DNA from: Nitrospira sp.
Lineage (GTDB): Bacteria > Nitrospirota > Nitrospiria > Nitrospirales > Nitrospiraceae
Assembly: GCA_005116955.1 (NCBI GenBank)
Contig: SWDI01000002.1
Span: 609,316 to 673,315, forward strand
DNA length: 64,000 nt
Direction of reading: 5' to 3'
In this document: one piece after another, positions 8,773 to 15,843 of the stretch
How positions within the stretch are numbered: position 1 is the stretch's first letter
How the letters are laid out: each line of letters starts with the position of its first letter
Notes under the pieces: generated by a model
What the model saw: only the letters and a program-made list of their open reading frames with translations
Databases searched by the model: none
What the model was told of the DNA's origin: nothing
Position numbers and translations under genes: made by a program

Positions 8773-10053
8773 ATGAGCGATATAAGATATCAGAATCTGT
8801 TGGCCGCGCTGACGTTGTTCGCCGTGCTGGCTTCGTGCAGCCCCGGTCCACAAGCCGGGGGTGGCATCGGCGGAACCGGTCGCCTGACGTCCGTCGCCTC
8901 CGGCCCGATCACTGGGTTCGGCAGCGTCTTTGTCTCCGGCACGGAGTATGAGACGACGAACACCTCCATGATGGTCGACGGGCAGCCAGGGAGCCAACGC
9001 GATCTCAAGAAGGGGATGCTGGTGCGTGTCAAGGCCACGGTGACGGAACGGTCCGACACGGACGCACCACTGCGGACGGCCGAGACCCTAGTGTATGAGG
9101 ATACGCTCGAAGGAGTCGTCCAGTCCATGACGCCGACGGGCTCGCATCTCGTGGTCCTCGGTCAGTCCGTCACGATCACGCCAGCCACGCTGATTGATGC
9201 CCGCATTTCGGGAGGCACTGTGTTGAACCTCGTGCCGGGTCGAGATCTCGTGGAAATCAGCGGGTTCGTTATGGGAGACGGGGTCATCAGGGCCACCTTG
9301 ATTGACCTGAAAACACTCGATGCCACCGCCACACCGGATTATCAGGTGAAGGGACTCATCGCCAATCACAGGGTGGATCAACGCACGTTCGAGATCGGCG
9401 GGCTGACGGTGGATTACCGGAATTCGCTCTTGCAGGATCTGCCGGGCCCGGCAGGTGGTGTTTGGGACGGGCTCTTAGTCGACGTCATTGGCACGCAGGT
9501 TTCATCAGAGACTGGGAGTTCTCCCCGTCTTCGTCTCACCGCGTCCCGCGTGCGACTCGAAGGATTGGGGTCTTCCGATAGTGAGGACGCCGTGGTGGAG
9601 GGATCTGTAACCCGGGTGCTCAGTCCAGGGAACTTCTTTCTCGGCAATCTCCAGGTCGTGTCGGATGCCAGGACGGTCTTTCAGGGGGGCACCAATGCCG
9701 ACATTCTGGTGGGCGTGCATCTCGAGGTCCACGGTCGTTTGGTCGGTGGGGTCATGACTGCAGCCGAGGTGGAACTGGAAGACGCGGATCTTCACGGCGC
9801 TGTGATGCAGGTCCTCAGCCTTGGTCATTTCTTTCTTGGAAACGTGCAGGTACTCACGAACGCCGAGACGATCTTCGAAGGAGGCACCATCAATGACATC
9901 GTGGTGGGTGTCCATCTCGAAGTGTACGGATCGGTCGTCGACGGCACCGTGAGCGCGACGAAAGTGGAGTTCGAACGCGTGACAAGCCTTTCTGAAATAA
10001 GCCATCCGGAAACAAGCCCTGCCACAAATTCTGCCGACCACACCGTGCCGTGA
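8773..10053 (+). CDS. DUF5666 lipoprotein with repeated beta-strand domains
   Basis: 426 residues. The N-terminus is a lipoprotein signal peptide with lipobox LASC (Cys about residue 22), followed by a glycine-rich linker. The rest is built of repeated DUF5666 units, small OB-like beta domains. The first has the family signature GPITGFGSVFVSGTEYET; later ones begin 'GVVQSM', 'GLIANH' and 'GSVTRVLSPGNFFLGNLQV'. The last is repeated as 'GAVMQVLSLGHFFLGNVQV', showing internal duplication. It is predicted to be anchored in the envelope; function is unknown. It follows the DUF6502 gene closely and is probably co-transcribed with it. A second DUF5666 lipoprotein lies at 40947 on the other strand, without a DUF6502 partner. 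Confidence 0.82.
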   Translation: MSDIRYQNLLAALTLFAVLASCSPGPQAGGGIGGTGRLTSVASGPITGFGSVFVSGTEYETTNTSMMVDGQPGSQRDLKKGMLVRVKATVTERSDTDAPLRTAETLVYEDTLEGVVQSMTPTGSHLVVLGQSVTITPATLIDARISGGTVLNLVPGRDLVEISGFVMGDGVIRATLIDLKTLDATATPDYQVKGLIANHRVDQRTFEIGGLTVDYRNSLLQDLPGPAGGVWDGLLVDVIGTQVSSETGSSPRLRLTASRVRLEGLGSSDSEDAVVEGSVTRVLSPGNFFLGNLQVVSDARTVFQGGTNADILVGVHLEVHGRLVGGVMTAAEVELEDADLHGAVMQVLSLGHFFLGNVQVLTNAETIFEGGTINDIVVGVHLEVYGSVVDGTVSATKVEFERVTSLSEISHPETSPATNSADHTVP

Positions 10054-10374
10054 CTGCTTCACCAGCCCGTATCAGCGGCTTCGACGGAACGACATCGCTT
10101 CGCTGAAATAAATATGTGGAACCTCCCTTGTCTTTAGGGAAGGTCATCAATAACAGCTACAGACCGTCTCTGGGCGTAAATCCGCTCTCACTCTTCCTGT
10201 GCCGCAAGAATCCCTCCCAACGCTCATCTGCTCCGACCGTGGTAAACCGTTTCCCGCTTCTGGCCCCAGAGCCGGATCGGAGCCGATTTCTTGAGAGGAA
10301 TCTGGTGCTCTCTGCGCATCGCTCACTTTACCGACGAGGCACCGCACATCGGTGTGAAATAGAACATTTTATGT

Positions 10375-10392
10375 GTGGGACAAATATCCCAC
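10375..10392. promoter_or_regulatory. Palindrome GTGGGA-N6-TCCCAC
   Basis: A perfect six-base inverted repeat with a six-base spacer. Its core TGGGA-N6-TCCCA recurs exactly at 10557-10574. Two copies of the same dyad in one intergenic region suggest operator or enhancer sites for a dimeric regulator. Confidence 0.5.
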
Positions 10393-10409
10393 TGCCTCAA
10401 AGTGAGGCA
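10393..10409. promoter_or_regulatory. Palindrome TGCCTCA-N3-TGAGGCA
   Basis: A perfect seven-base inverted repeat abutting the previous palindrome. It could form a hairpin or be a second protein-binding site. No T-run follows, so it is not a clear terminator. Confidence 0.45.
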
Positions 10410-10556
10410 CGTAGCAGAAAGGTACGGCACTTCCGACCGTCGCAGCATGACCGAGTGCATGACAGTAGGTATTCCCCTACATCTCAAGAACCGGCCTTTT
10501 ATCACGCGACTCCACCCGCAGAATAATTGCCGCCGCTCTAGACTAAGATCGTTGAG

Positions 10557-10574
10557 TTGGGATATATTTCCCAA
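10557..10574. promoter_or_regulatory. Palindrome TTGGGA-N6-TCCCAA
   Basis: Second copy of the TGGGA-N6-TCCCA dyad, 182 bases downstream of the first and about 230 bases upstream of the sigma-54-like promoter. That distance is within the range of enhancer sites for sigma-54 activators. Confidence 0.5.
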
Positions 10575-10801
10575 ACTGTGCACAGACCTCACTACTGTGC
10601 CCATTCTTCGCTCACTCACTGGAGACGCCTGATGTTGATGCAGTCATCTGCCTACAACCACTCTTCCGCGAATGGGAAGATGGATCGTCCGTCGCTCCGC
10701 CCATCAGTTCCTTCATCGAACGTTGTTCCCTCGCTCACAACGCCTACTTCATGTCGGTCCAGGTCTGGAATAGATATCTCCGGTTGGCATGTGGACGGCG
10801 C

Positions 10802-10816
10802 GGCACTGCACTTGCT
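10802..10816 (+). promoter_or_regulatory. Sigma-54-like promoter (GGCAC-N5-TTGCT)
   Basis: GGCAC, five bases, TTGCT gives the required GG-N10-GC spacing of -24/-12 promoters, with one mismatch in the preceding base of the TGGCAC consensus. Transcription would begin near 10827, leaving a leader of about 135 bases to the cytochrome ATG at 10964. A chance match is possible. Confidence 0.4.
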
Positions 10817-10963
10817 CCCACCTGATCCCAGGGATCAATCCTTATTTGAAGATTCTTACGAATTTCTCATCTCGTACTTAACCGATTCTCACGTCGTACC
10901 CGTAAGGTTATGGCCGCAACTCATGGTTATCCAGATACGTCTGTGGAAAGAAGGAGAGAATAC

Positions 10964-11383
10964 ATGAACACCATTCATGCAGGCATGGCGCTGCTCTTCA
11001 CGCTGCTCCTGGCGTGGCCCATGGCAACTTACGCCACGGAACATGAGACTCCTAAGGCGCCGGAACCATTCCTCAAGATGACCAATCCGGTGCCCCATAC
11101 TACCGACACGCTGCAAGAGGCCAAGAGCCTCTACGAGAACCGATGCAGCAAGTGCCACGGCTCCAATGGGGATGGCAAAGGATCCGCCACCAAGGACATG
11201 GACGTCAAACCAAGAAATTATACGGCCAAAGCCCTGATGGAAACGATACCGGACGGACAGTTGTTCTGGATCATCTGCTATGGCAGCGATCCGGACATCA
11301 CGGAAATGAAGGGATACAAGAAGAAGCTCTCGGACGAGCAGATGTGGAGTCTCGTGCACTATATTCGGTCTTTTGCACGGTAG
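10964..11383 (+). CDS. Periplasmic monoheme c-type cytochrome
   Basis: 139 residues from the ATG at 10964, preceded by AAGGAGA at 10951-10957. A signal peptide (about residues 1-25, ending ATYA) exports the protein. One heme-binding CSKCH motif lies at residues 61-65 (SLYENRCSKCHGSNGDGKG), the classic class I cytochrome c layout. A Met-rich C-terminal part (TEMKGYKKKLSDEQMWSLVHYIRS) provides the likely axial methionine and the conserved C-terminal helix. It is a small electron carrier. The next gene, 26 bases downstream, encodes a heme-bearing outer-membrane barrel, so this cytochrome is a natural periplasmic partner that would take or deliver electrons at the outer membrane. Confidence 0.9.
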   Translation: MNTIHAGMALLFTLLLAWPMATYATEHETPKAPEPFLKMTNPVPHTTDTLQEAKSLYENRCSKCHGSNGDGKGSATKDMDVKPRNYTAKALMETIPDGQLFWIICYGSDPDITEMKGYKKKLSDEQMWSLVHYIRSFAR

Positions 11384-11409
11384 CGTGCCTCAATCTAATG
11401 GGAGGAATC

Positions 11410-12684
11410 ATGCGTATTCGGGTGTTGATGTTGGCCGTTATACTCGGCAGTCTGGCCTCGGGGCTGGTAGCGATGCTCGCGCCTCAGGAGGCGGAGGCGA
11501 TTCCGGCGTTTAGTCGGCAAACCGGAGAATCGTGTTCGACGTGCCATACGGCGTTTCCCAAACTGAACCAAACGGGGCAAAACTTTCGCACCAATGGCTT
11601 TCGCTTTCCCGAAGACAAAGAGTGGCACGACATCCAAGATATGAAACATGTCCCGATTTCAGGCGAGGTCGAGGTTGAAGCGGAATTCACCAAGGAACGC
11701 GGTGTGGGCGCCGGGGGCCAGGAGACCTTGTTGAAGATTGATGAAGTCGCACTTCTCGCGGGGGCTCCCATTGGGAAAGAGGGCCGGGTGTCCGCGTATG
11801 GGGTGCTGGATTTCGCTCAAGGCAATGTCAATGTGGGGCAGGCCTACGGGCAAGTCAACGATCTCGCCGGGGCGACCGGCCAGGGATTGCTCAATGTCAA
11901 AGTCGGTCAGTTCGATGTTGCCCTCCCGTTTCTCTCACACTCGCAACGGGTGATTAAACAGCGCTACTTTGCGCAAGAAGCGCTCGGCATCCTGGGCGCG
12001 CGTCGGAACGGCGGCAGTACCGAGGCAGAGGCACCGGAAGTCTACAGTACCGGGGTGGAGCTCAATGGACACCTGATCCAGAAAGAGCTGCTGGGGGGCA
12101 TCACCCATCGCTATGCCATCGGGATCTTTCAACCAAAATCGCTCGGGGGGATTAACCATCTGGGCTTTCCAGGCCTCTATGCGACCTATTCCATTCACTT
12201 TCTGGAGCGCTTTACGCTAGGCGCCATTTACAAACGCGATGTAGTGAATTCGGAGCTCGATCCACTCATTCCGACTGGGAAGAAAGGCGTGGACAAATGG
12301 GGCATCGCGGGGGAAGTGAAGCTGGGCCCGTTTATCGCCACCGCCGGGTATTTTCGCTCTGATGGCCTCCCCGCAACCGGCAATGGGTCCTTGACGAGCG
12401 CCACCTACAACAGGGCCCTTCAAAACTATATGGCGGAAGTCTTATTTATTCCCCACGATATCCCGTTTATCCCCAACAAGAAATTCGTGCTAGGGGGCCG
12501 CTTCGATCATATCGATCAGGAGCTCGCACAATCGAGCAGTCGCACGACCGTGATGGGTCGGTACTATATTGCCCCCAGCGTGTACCTTCAGGGAGAATGG
12601 CGCGTCCATGACGGTGGCGGTGTGGCGGGCGCCTCATCGCAAGATTCCTATGCCGCCCGAGGCTTCCTCGTCGCGCTGTATTAG
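11410..12684 (+). CDS. Cyc2-like fused cytochrome-porin (outer-membrane monoheme barrel)
   Basis: 424 residues from the ATG at 11410, with GGAGGA at 11401. After a signal peptide ending AEA there is one heme motif, CSTCH (residues 42-46), in the context AFSRQTGESCSTCHTAFPKL, followed by 'GQNFRTNGFRF'. From memory of the Cyc2 family this matches its N-terminal consensus (F-x-R-Q-T-G-x-x-C-x-x-C-H-x-x-F-P-x-L, then G-x-x-F-x-x-N-G-Y/F). The remaining ~360 residues alternate polar and hydrophobic residues in strands and end in an aromatic residue (LVALY), fitting a beta-barrel. Cyc2 proteins pass electrons across the outer membrane, classically in Fe(II) oxidation. The neighbouring soluble cytochrome fits this. 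Whether the substrate is iron is not decidable; distant Cyc2 relatives occur in organisms not known to oxidise iron. Confidence 0.75.
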   Translation: MRIRVLMLAVILGSLASGLVAMLAPQEAEAIPAFSRQTGESCSTCHTAFPKLNQTGQNFRTNGFRFPEDKEWHDIQDMKHVPISGEVEVEAEFTKERGVGAGGQETLLKIDEVALLAGAPIGKEGRVSAYGVLDFAQGNVNVGQAYGQVNDLAGATGQGLLNVKVGQFDVALPFLSHSQRVIKQRYFAQEALGILGARRNGGSTEAEAPEVYSTGVELNGHLIQKELLGGITHRYAIGIFQPKSLGGINHLGFPGLYATYSIHFLERFTLGAIYKRDVVNSELDPLIPTGKKGVDKWGIAGEVKLGPFIATAGYFRSDGLPATGNGSLTSATYNRALQNYMAEVLFIPHDIPFIPNKKFVLGGRFDHIDQELAQSSSRTTVMGRYYIAPSVYLQGEWRVHDGGGVAGASSQDSYAARGFLVALY

Positions 12685-12807
12685 GGTGCCGTTTGACAGA
12701 GTCCGGTTCGTGATGGGGGGAGCAGGGGAAGGCCATTCCACCTGTATGAGATCCAGTAACCGTCTTGTACGGCACCGCACTGAATCGGTGGTGCAGGAGC
12801 TTCTCGA

Positions 12808-13740
12808 ATGAATAGCATAAGGGTCGGCGTTCCATTTCTGGCGAGCGTGGTGTGCCTGTTCATCAGTGCTTGTGCGACGTCTCGCACAGTCGAAGACACC
12901 GTCTTTGCGGATGGTCCTCGAGGCGCTGTGTTGCTCCAACGCGTGGACGATGCATGGTTCAGGACCGCCCACCCCGTCTCGGCGAGCCCTCTCCTGCTCA
13001 CCCACGTGTTGCGTGGCGTCCAGGTTCATCCAGCACCCGATGACCAGACCACGGCCGTGCGGGCTTTTTCTGACGAAGAGATCGCCTTTCTCAGCCCGTT
13101 GATGAGTACCGCCCTCTCCAAAGCGGCCACGAGCCAGCTCGTGGCCTTCCGCGTCACCCATGACTCTGGTCCCAACAGTGAAATGACGGGTGGGCTGCTG
13201 TTTACCAGGGGACGAATCCTGCATCTGTGGCTGACCCACTACCGGGCGAATGGGGCCAGTAACGACTCGGGCGCCACGCTGGATCGTCAGGCTCGTAATC
13301 CGCACGGACTGGCACCTCGTCAGCTGCGTTTTGTTCCAGAAACGGTTCAGCGGTCCAGTCGCAATCAACAACCGGACGTGATCGATCCTCCTCCCCTCGC
13401 CACGCTCATGATCGACTACACCATGCTTGCCACCGCGTTGAATCTACCGTCTGAGGCTGCGCCATCTCAGCCGCTCCATGGAGATGAGCCTCTGCTGAAC
13501 CATGCCGACACGCAGTCTGTTCGACCCGATCATGGCCTTCCCGCTTCTCAAGGCACACCACCGTCACCTGCCGAAGAGACGCGGGCGCTCAAAGCCGTGG
13601 TGAAGGAACAAGCCCTCGAACTCGATGCCCTCAAAGACGATGTGCGGGCGTTGCGTCAGCGGCTCTCCGAGATGGAGCCACACTCGCCACAGCTGACAGC
13701 ACCGCCGATGGCTCCAGCGCGACGCGAGAAGACCCCCTAA
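12808..13740 (+). CDS. Lipoprotein with C-terminal coiled coil, paralogue of the 2390 product
   Basis: 310 residues. The start ATG at 12808 has AGGAGC upstream. The N-terminus is a lipoprotein signal peptide with lipobox ISAC. Residues about 50-150 resemble the protein encoded at 2390 (shared 'SPLMSTALSKA', 'VAFRVTHDS', 'GGLLFTRGRILHLWL' pattern). The middle is proline-rich and probably disordered. Residues about 248-290 form a short coiled coil (ETRALKAVVKEQALELDAL, continuing 'DDVRALRQRLSEME'), which suggests oligomerisation. No enzymatic motif is visible. It follows the cytochrome-porin gene by 123 bases and may belong to the same transcription unit. Function unknown. Confidence 0.65.
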   Translation: MNSIRVGVPFLASVVCLFISACATSRTVEDTVFADGPRGAVLLQRVDDAWFRTAHPVSASPLLLTHVLRGVQVHPAPDDQTTAVRAFSDEEIAFLSPLMSTALSKAATSQLVAFRVTHDSGPNSEMTGGLLFTRGRILHLWLTHYRANGASNDSGATLDRQARNPHGLAPRQLRFVPETVQRSSRNQQPDVIDPPPLATLMIDYTMLATALNLPSEAAPSQPLHGDEPLLNHADTQSVRPDHGLPASQGTPPSPAEETRALKAVVKEQALELDALKDDVRALRQRLSEMEPHSPQLTAPPMAPARREKTP

Positions 13741-13881
13741 AAGAGTACTTCTTGGCTGACAAGGGAGTCTGATCGACAAACACCGACCATTGGATACAGA
13801 GCCCGCGCACTGACCGGTGACCCCCAGCGGGGTCGAGCCCGACCAACGATCCTATGGAAAGTCTCATGAGTGAGTCCGACA

Positions 13882-14241
13882 ATGGCTACGATTCTTCTGG
13901 TTGAAGATCATGCAGCCCTCCGGAAAGCGCTTCGACGTCAGTTAGAGGCAGACGGTTATCGGGTTGTGGAAGCTGCGGATGGGAACGAGGCGATTCACTG
14001 TTGGCGTATGCACGCGCCTGACGTGATCATTACCGACTTCCAGCTTCCTCACCTGAATGGGAGGGAGGTCATCCAGGTGGTGTCGGCCCAACAACCGGCC
14101 CTTCCAATCATTCTAATGTCAGGCGGAATGGACGAGCAATTGCGCGTGTGTATCCTGCACCAGTATCCATCAGTGCGCTATCTTGCAAAAGATGTCGTCA
14201 GCACTCAACTGTGCTCGTTTGTACGAGACGCCCTGATGTAA
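13882..14241 (+). CDS. Stand-alone response-regulator receiver
   Basis: 119 residues making up a single CheY-like receiver: acidic pair in LLVEDH, phospho-acceptor Asp52 in IITDFQLP, and a Ser in ILMSGG. The usual Lys-Pro pair is changed to LAKD, with the Lys kept and the Pro lost. There is no output domain. I chose the ATG at 13882; a GTG at 13870 in the same frame is possible. It may be a phosphorelay intermediate or act through protein contact. There is no kinase gene beside it; the closest functional context is the cytochrome cluster upstream. Confidence 0.8.
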   Translation: MATILLVEDHAALRKALRRQLEADGYRVVEAADGNEAIHCWRMHAPDVIITDFQLPHLNGREVIQVVSAQQPALPIILMSGGMDEQLRVCILHQYPSVRYLAKDVVSTQLCSFVRDALM

Positions 14242-14598
14242 CGCGTCTCGTTTCCGATCGACGTCCAGTGCCGGTGACCGCCGGCGAGCGAGGCAAGAGA
14301 TCGACTGGACGGTGTGGCGAAGTTCGTTCCTCGTGCAACTGACGAGACGTGCCTAGAGGCTGCTAACGGATGGAGGGGGACCTTGGCGCCCACCGAGGTT
14401 GTGCGTCTCATGTCCTCCCGGGAGAGACGCCCCTCCATCCCATCCCAGTCAACCCAGTTTCCATCACTCACAATGGTACGCGCTGAATTCAATCAGACAG
14501 ACGCTCTACAGGACTGATAGCAATGCAACAGCAATAGAAGGTGTACAATATCACCGGTGTGTCAGGGCCGCTCTTCACACAGGGCAACGAAATCGCTC
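14242..14598. other. Intergenic region, no gene seen
   Basis: About 350 bases between the receiver gene and the truncated cytochrome-porin copy. Short open frames here translate to nothing recognisable. No clear promoter or hairpin was identified. Confidence 0.4.
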
Positions 14599-15081
14599 AT
14601 GTATACACGAGCCGTTATACTCTTTGTGGGGGTGGTACTGTCAGGATTTGTGCTGGTCGCGGCTCCAAGAACGGCAATCGCGATTCCTGCCATGAGCCGA
14701 CAGACGGGTGAGCCCTGTTCCACGTGCCACGACGTCATTCCAAAACTGAACCCCACGGGTCAGAAGTTTCGCGCAAACGGACTCAGATTTCCAGGACACA
14801 CAGAGCGGGACACCACACCGAATGTGACGCCTGTGCCACGCTCGGAGGAGAAAGAGATCGATGCACACCTTCACCAGCGGAGAGCGGCCTCGAAACTGTT
14901 CCTGCAAAACGTGATAACTGATCTCACCGGGAGTGTGCCGATTTCTGATCTAGTCGAGCCCGGTTGTTGCGCACTATCGGCTGCAGCGCGCGCGTCGAGC
15001 ATAGCCATTACCGACTTCTCCTTATCTGAACACCGAACTAGGCGTCACATCTGCACACGCCTGCTTCCAAGTGTAAGCTAA
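14599..15081 (+). pseudogene. Truncated copy of the Cyc2-like cytochrome-porin gene
   Basis: 160 residues from the ATG at 14599. Its first ~70 residues closely parallel the intact protein at 11410: a signal peptide ending AIA, then IPAMSRQTGEPCSTCHDVIP with the heme motif at residues 40-44, and GQKFRANGLRFPG. The next ~50 residues still align loosely (VPRSEEKEIDAHLHQRR against VPISGEVEVEAEFTKER). After that the similarity stops and the frame ends where the other protein is only starting its barrel. The simplest reading is a duplicated gene that has decayed or been cut. It could still make a secreted monoheme peptide, since the signal and CxxCH remain intact. Confidence 0.7.
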
Positions 15082-15219
15082 GATCTCTTCTCTTCGAGTC
15101 TGTAGAAGGCGCTTCTCCAACTCAATCTCGTTTCTTACTAATTTCTCATCTTATGCTCATTCGCTTCTTATATTTTCCGAGTACGATCACTACCTAGGTC
15201 AGGTTGCGGGACTCCCCAT

Positions 15220-15636
15220 ATGCTCAAGAAAGGCAAGACTGTGCACATCTTGATCGTCGAAGACGATGAGCGAATTGTTGGTTTCATGAAGCGCGGGCTT
15301 GAAGCTGAAGACTTCAACATAGATGTTGCTTCAGGAATGTCTCAAGCCATCGATATGGTCAACGCCCGATTCTACGATCTTCTCATCATCGATATCTTTC
15401 TCGGGGCGGATGACGGACTCGACCTCTGCCAAACACTTCGCCGGCGACGAGTGGGATCTCCCATCCTGATCATGACCGCCAAAGGCACCCCAGAAACAGA
15501 ACGAGTGAGCAAGGCGGCGGGTGCGGATGCGTATCTTGCAAAACCATTTGCATTCGAAGATCTGGTTGCAACAATCGCAGGTCTTCGTAGGTCCTATTCT
15601 CCTTCTGACTTTCTAAAGGAAGTCCATGCAAAGTAA
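15220..15636 (+). CDS. Stand-alone receiver derived from an OmpR-type regulator
   Basis: 138 residues. A full receiver: acidic pair EDD at 14-16, phospho-acceptor Asp58 (LLIIDIFLG), a Thr in LIMTAKG, and Lys in LAKPFAFEDL. Its sequence is close to the receiver of the OmpR-type regulator at 7097 (shared VEDDERI, RGLEAE, KPFAFE), but the protein stops about 20 residues after the receiver, so the winged-helix domain is absent. A GTG at 15241 is an alternative start. It lies about 200 bases upstream of the polysaccharide locus in the same direction and could control it through protein contact, but no effector or kinase is adjacent. Confidence 0.8.
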   Translation: MLKKGKTVHILIVEDDERIVGFMKRGLEAEDFNIDVASGMSQAIDMVNARFYDLLIIDIFLGADDGLDLCQTLRRRRVGSPILIMTAKGTPETERVSKAAGADAYLAKPFAFEDLVATIAGLRRSYSPSDFLKEVHAK

Positions 15637-15802
15637 CTCTGTTCGTCAGAATCGCATCGGAGGCGTTTACGAAATCCACCTTGAGTCGTCCAACGATCAT
15701 GACATCAACAGAACCGGACACCAGGGAGTGCCTCAGCCTTTTACGTGAATCGACGCGAGAGGGGCCGCGAAGAGATCTGTTTGATACTCGCAAGACCTTC
15801 AT

Positions 15803-15820
15803 CCTCATGATGTCATGAGG
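15803..15820. promoter_or_regulatory. Palindrome CCTCATGA-TG-TCATGAGG at head of polysaccharide locus
   Basis: A perfect eight-base inverted repeat with a two-base centre, ending 23 bases before the ATG of the first gene of the locus. Its position over the leader or promoter makes it a candidate operator for the whole 15.8-36.1 kb operon. It could also fold as a hairpin at the 5' end of the mRNA. Confidence 0.5.
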
Positions 15821-15843
15821 TCAAGAAAGCTGGTACCACGCGT

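Larger units (their letters stand above)
10054..10963. other. Long regulatory/non-coding region before the cytochrome genes
   Basis: About 900 bases without a convincing gene. Open frames here give low-complexity translations with no recognisable motif. The region holds two inverted repeats of the form TGGGA-N6-TCCCA, a third adjacent palindrome TGCCTCA-N3-TGAGGCA, and a sigma-54-like promoter at 10802 (listed separately). The usual reading is an upstream control region for the cytochrome genes at 10964-12684. Confidence 0.55.

Noticed and set aside
10118-10143. Terminator after the 8773 DUF5666 gene
   Set aside because: The imperfect CCTCCCT/AGGGAAGG stem is short, has a bulge and no T-run, so I did not list it as a feature.
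10557-10967. Open frame upstream of the cytochrome gene
   Set aside because: Its translation has no recognisable motif, its start overlaps a palindrome, and the cytochrome start with a good ribosome-binding site lies inside its end. Treated as a chance frame in a control region.
12634-13371. Long minus-strand open frame over the lipoprotein gene
   Set aside because: It lies antisense to the 12808 gene, which has a lipoprotein signal and a paralogue; the antisense translation has no known features.
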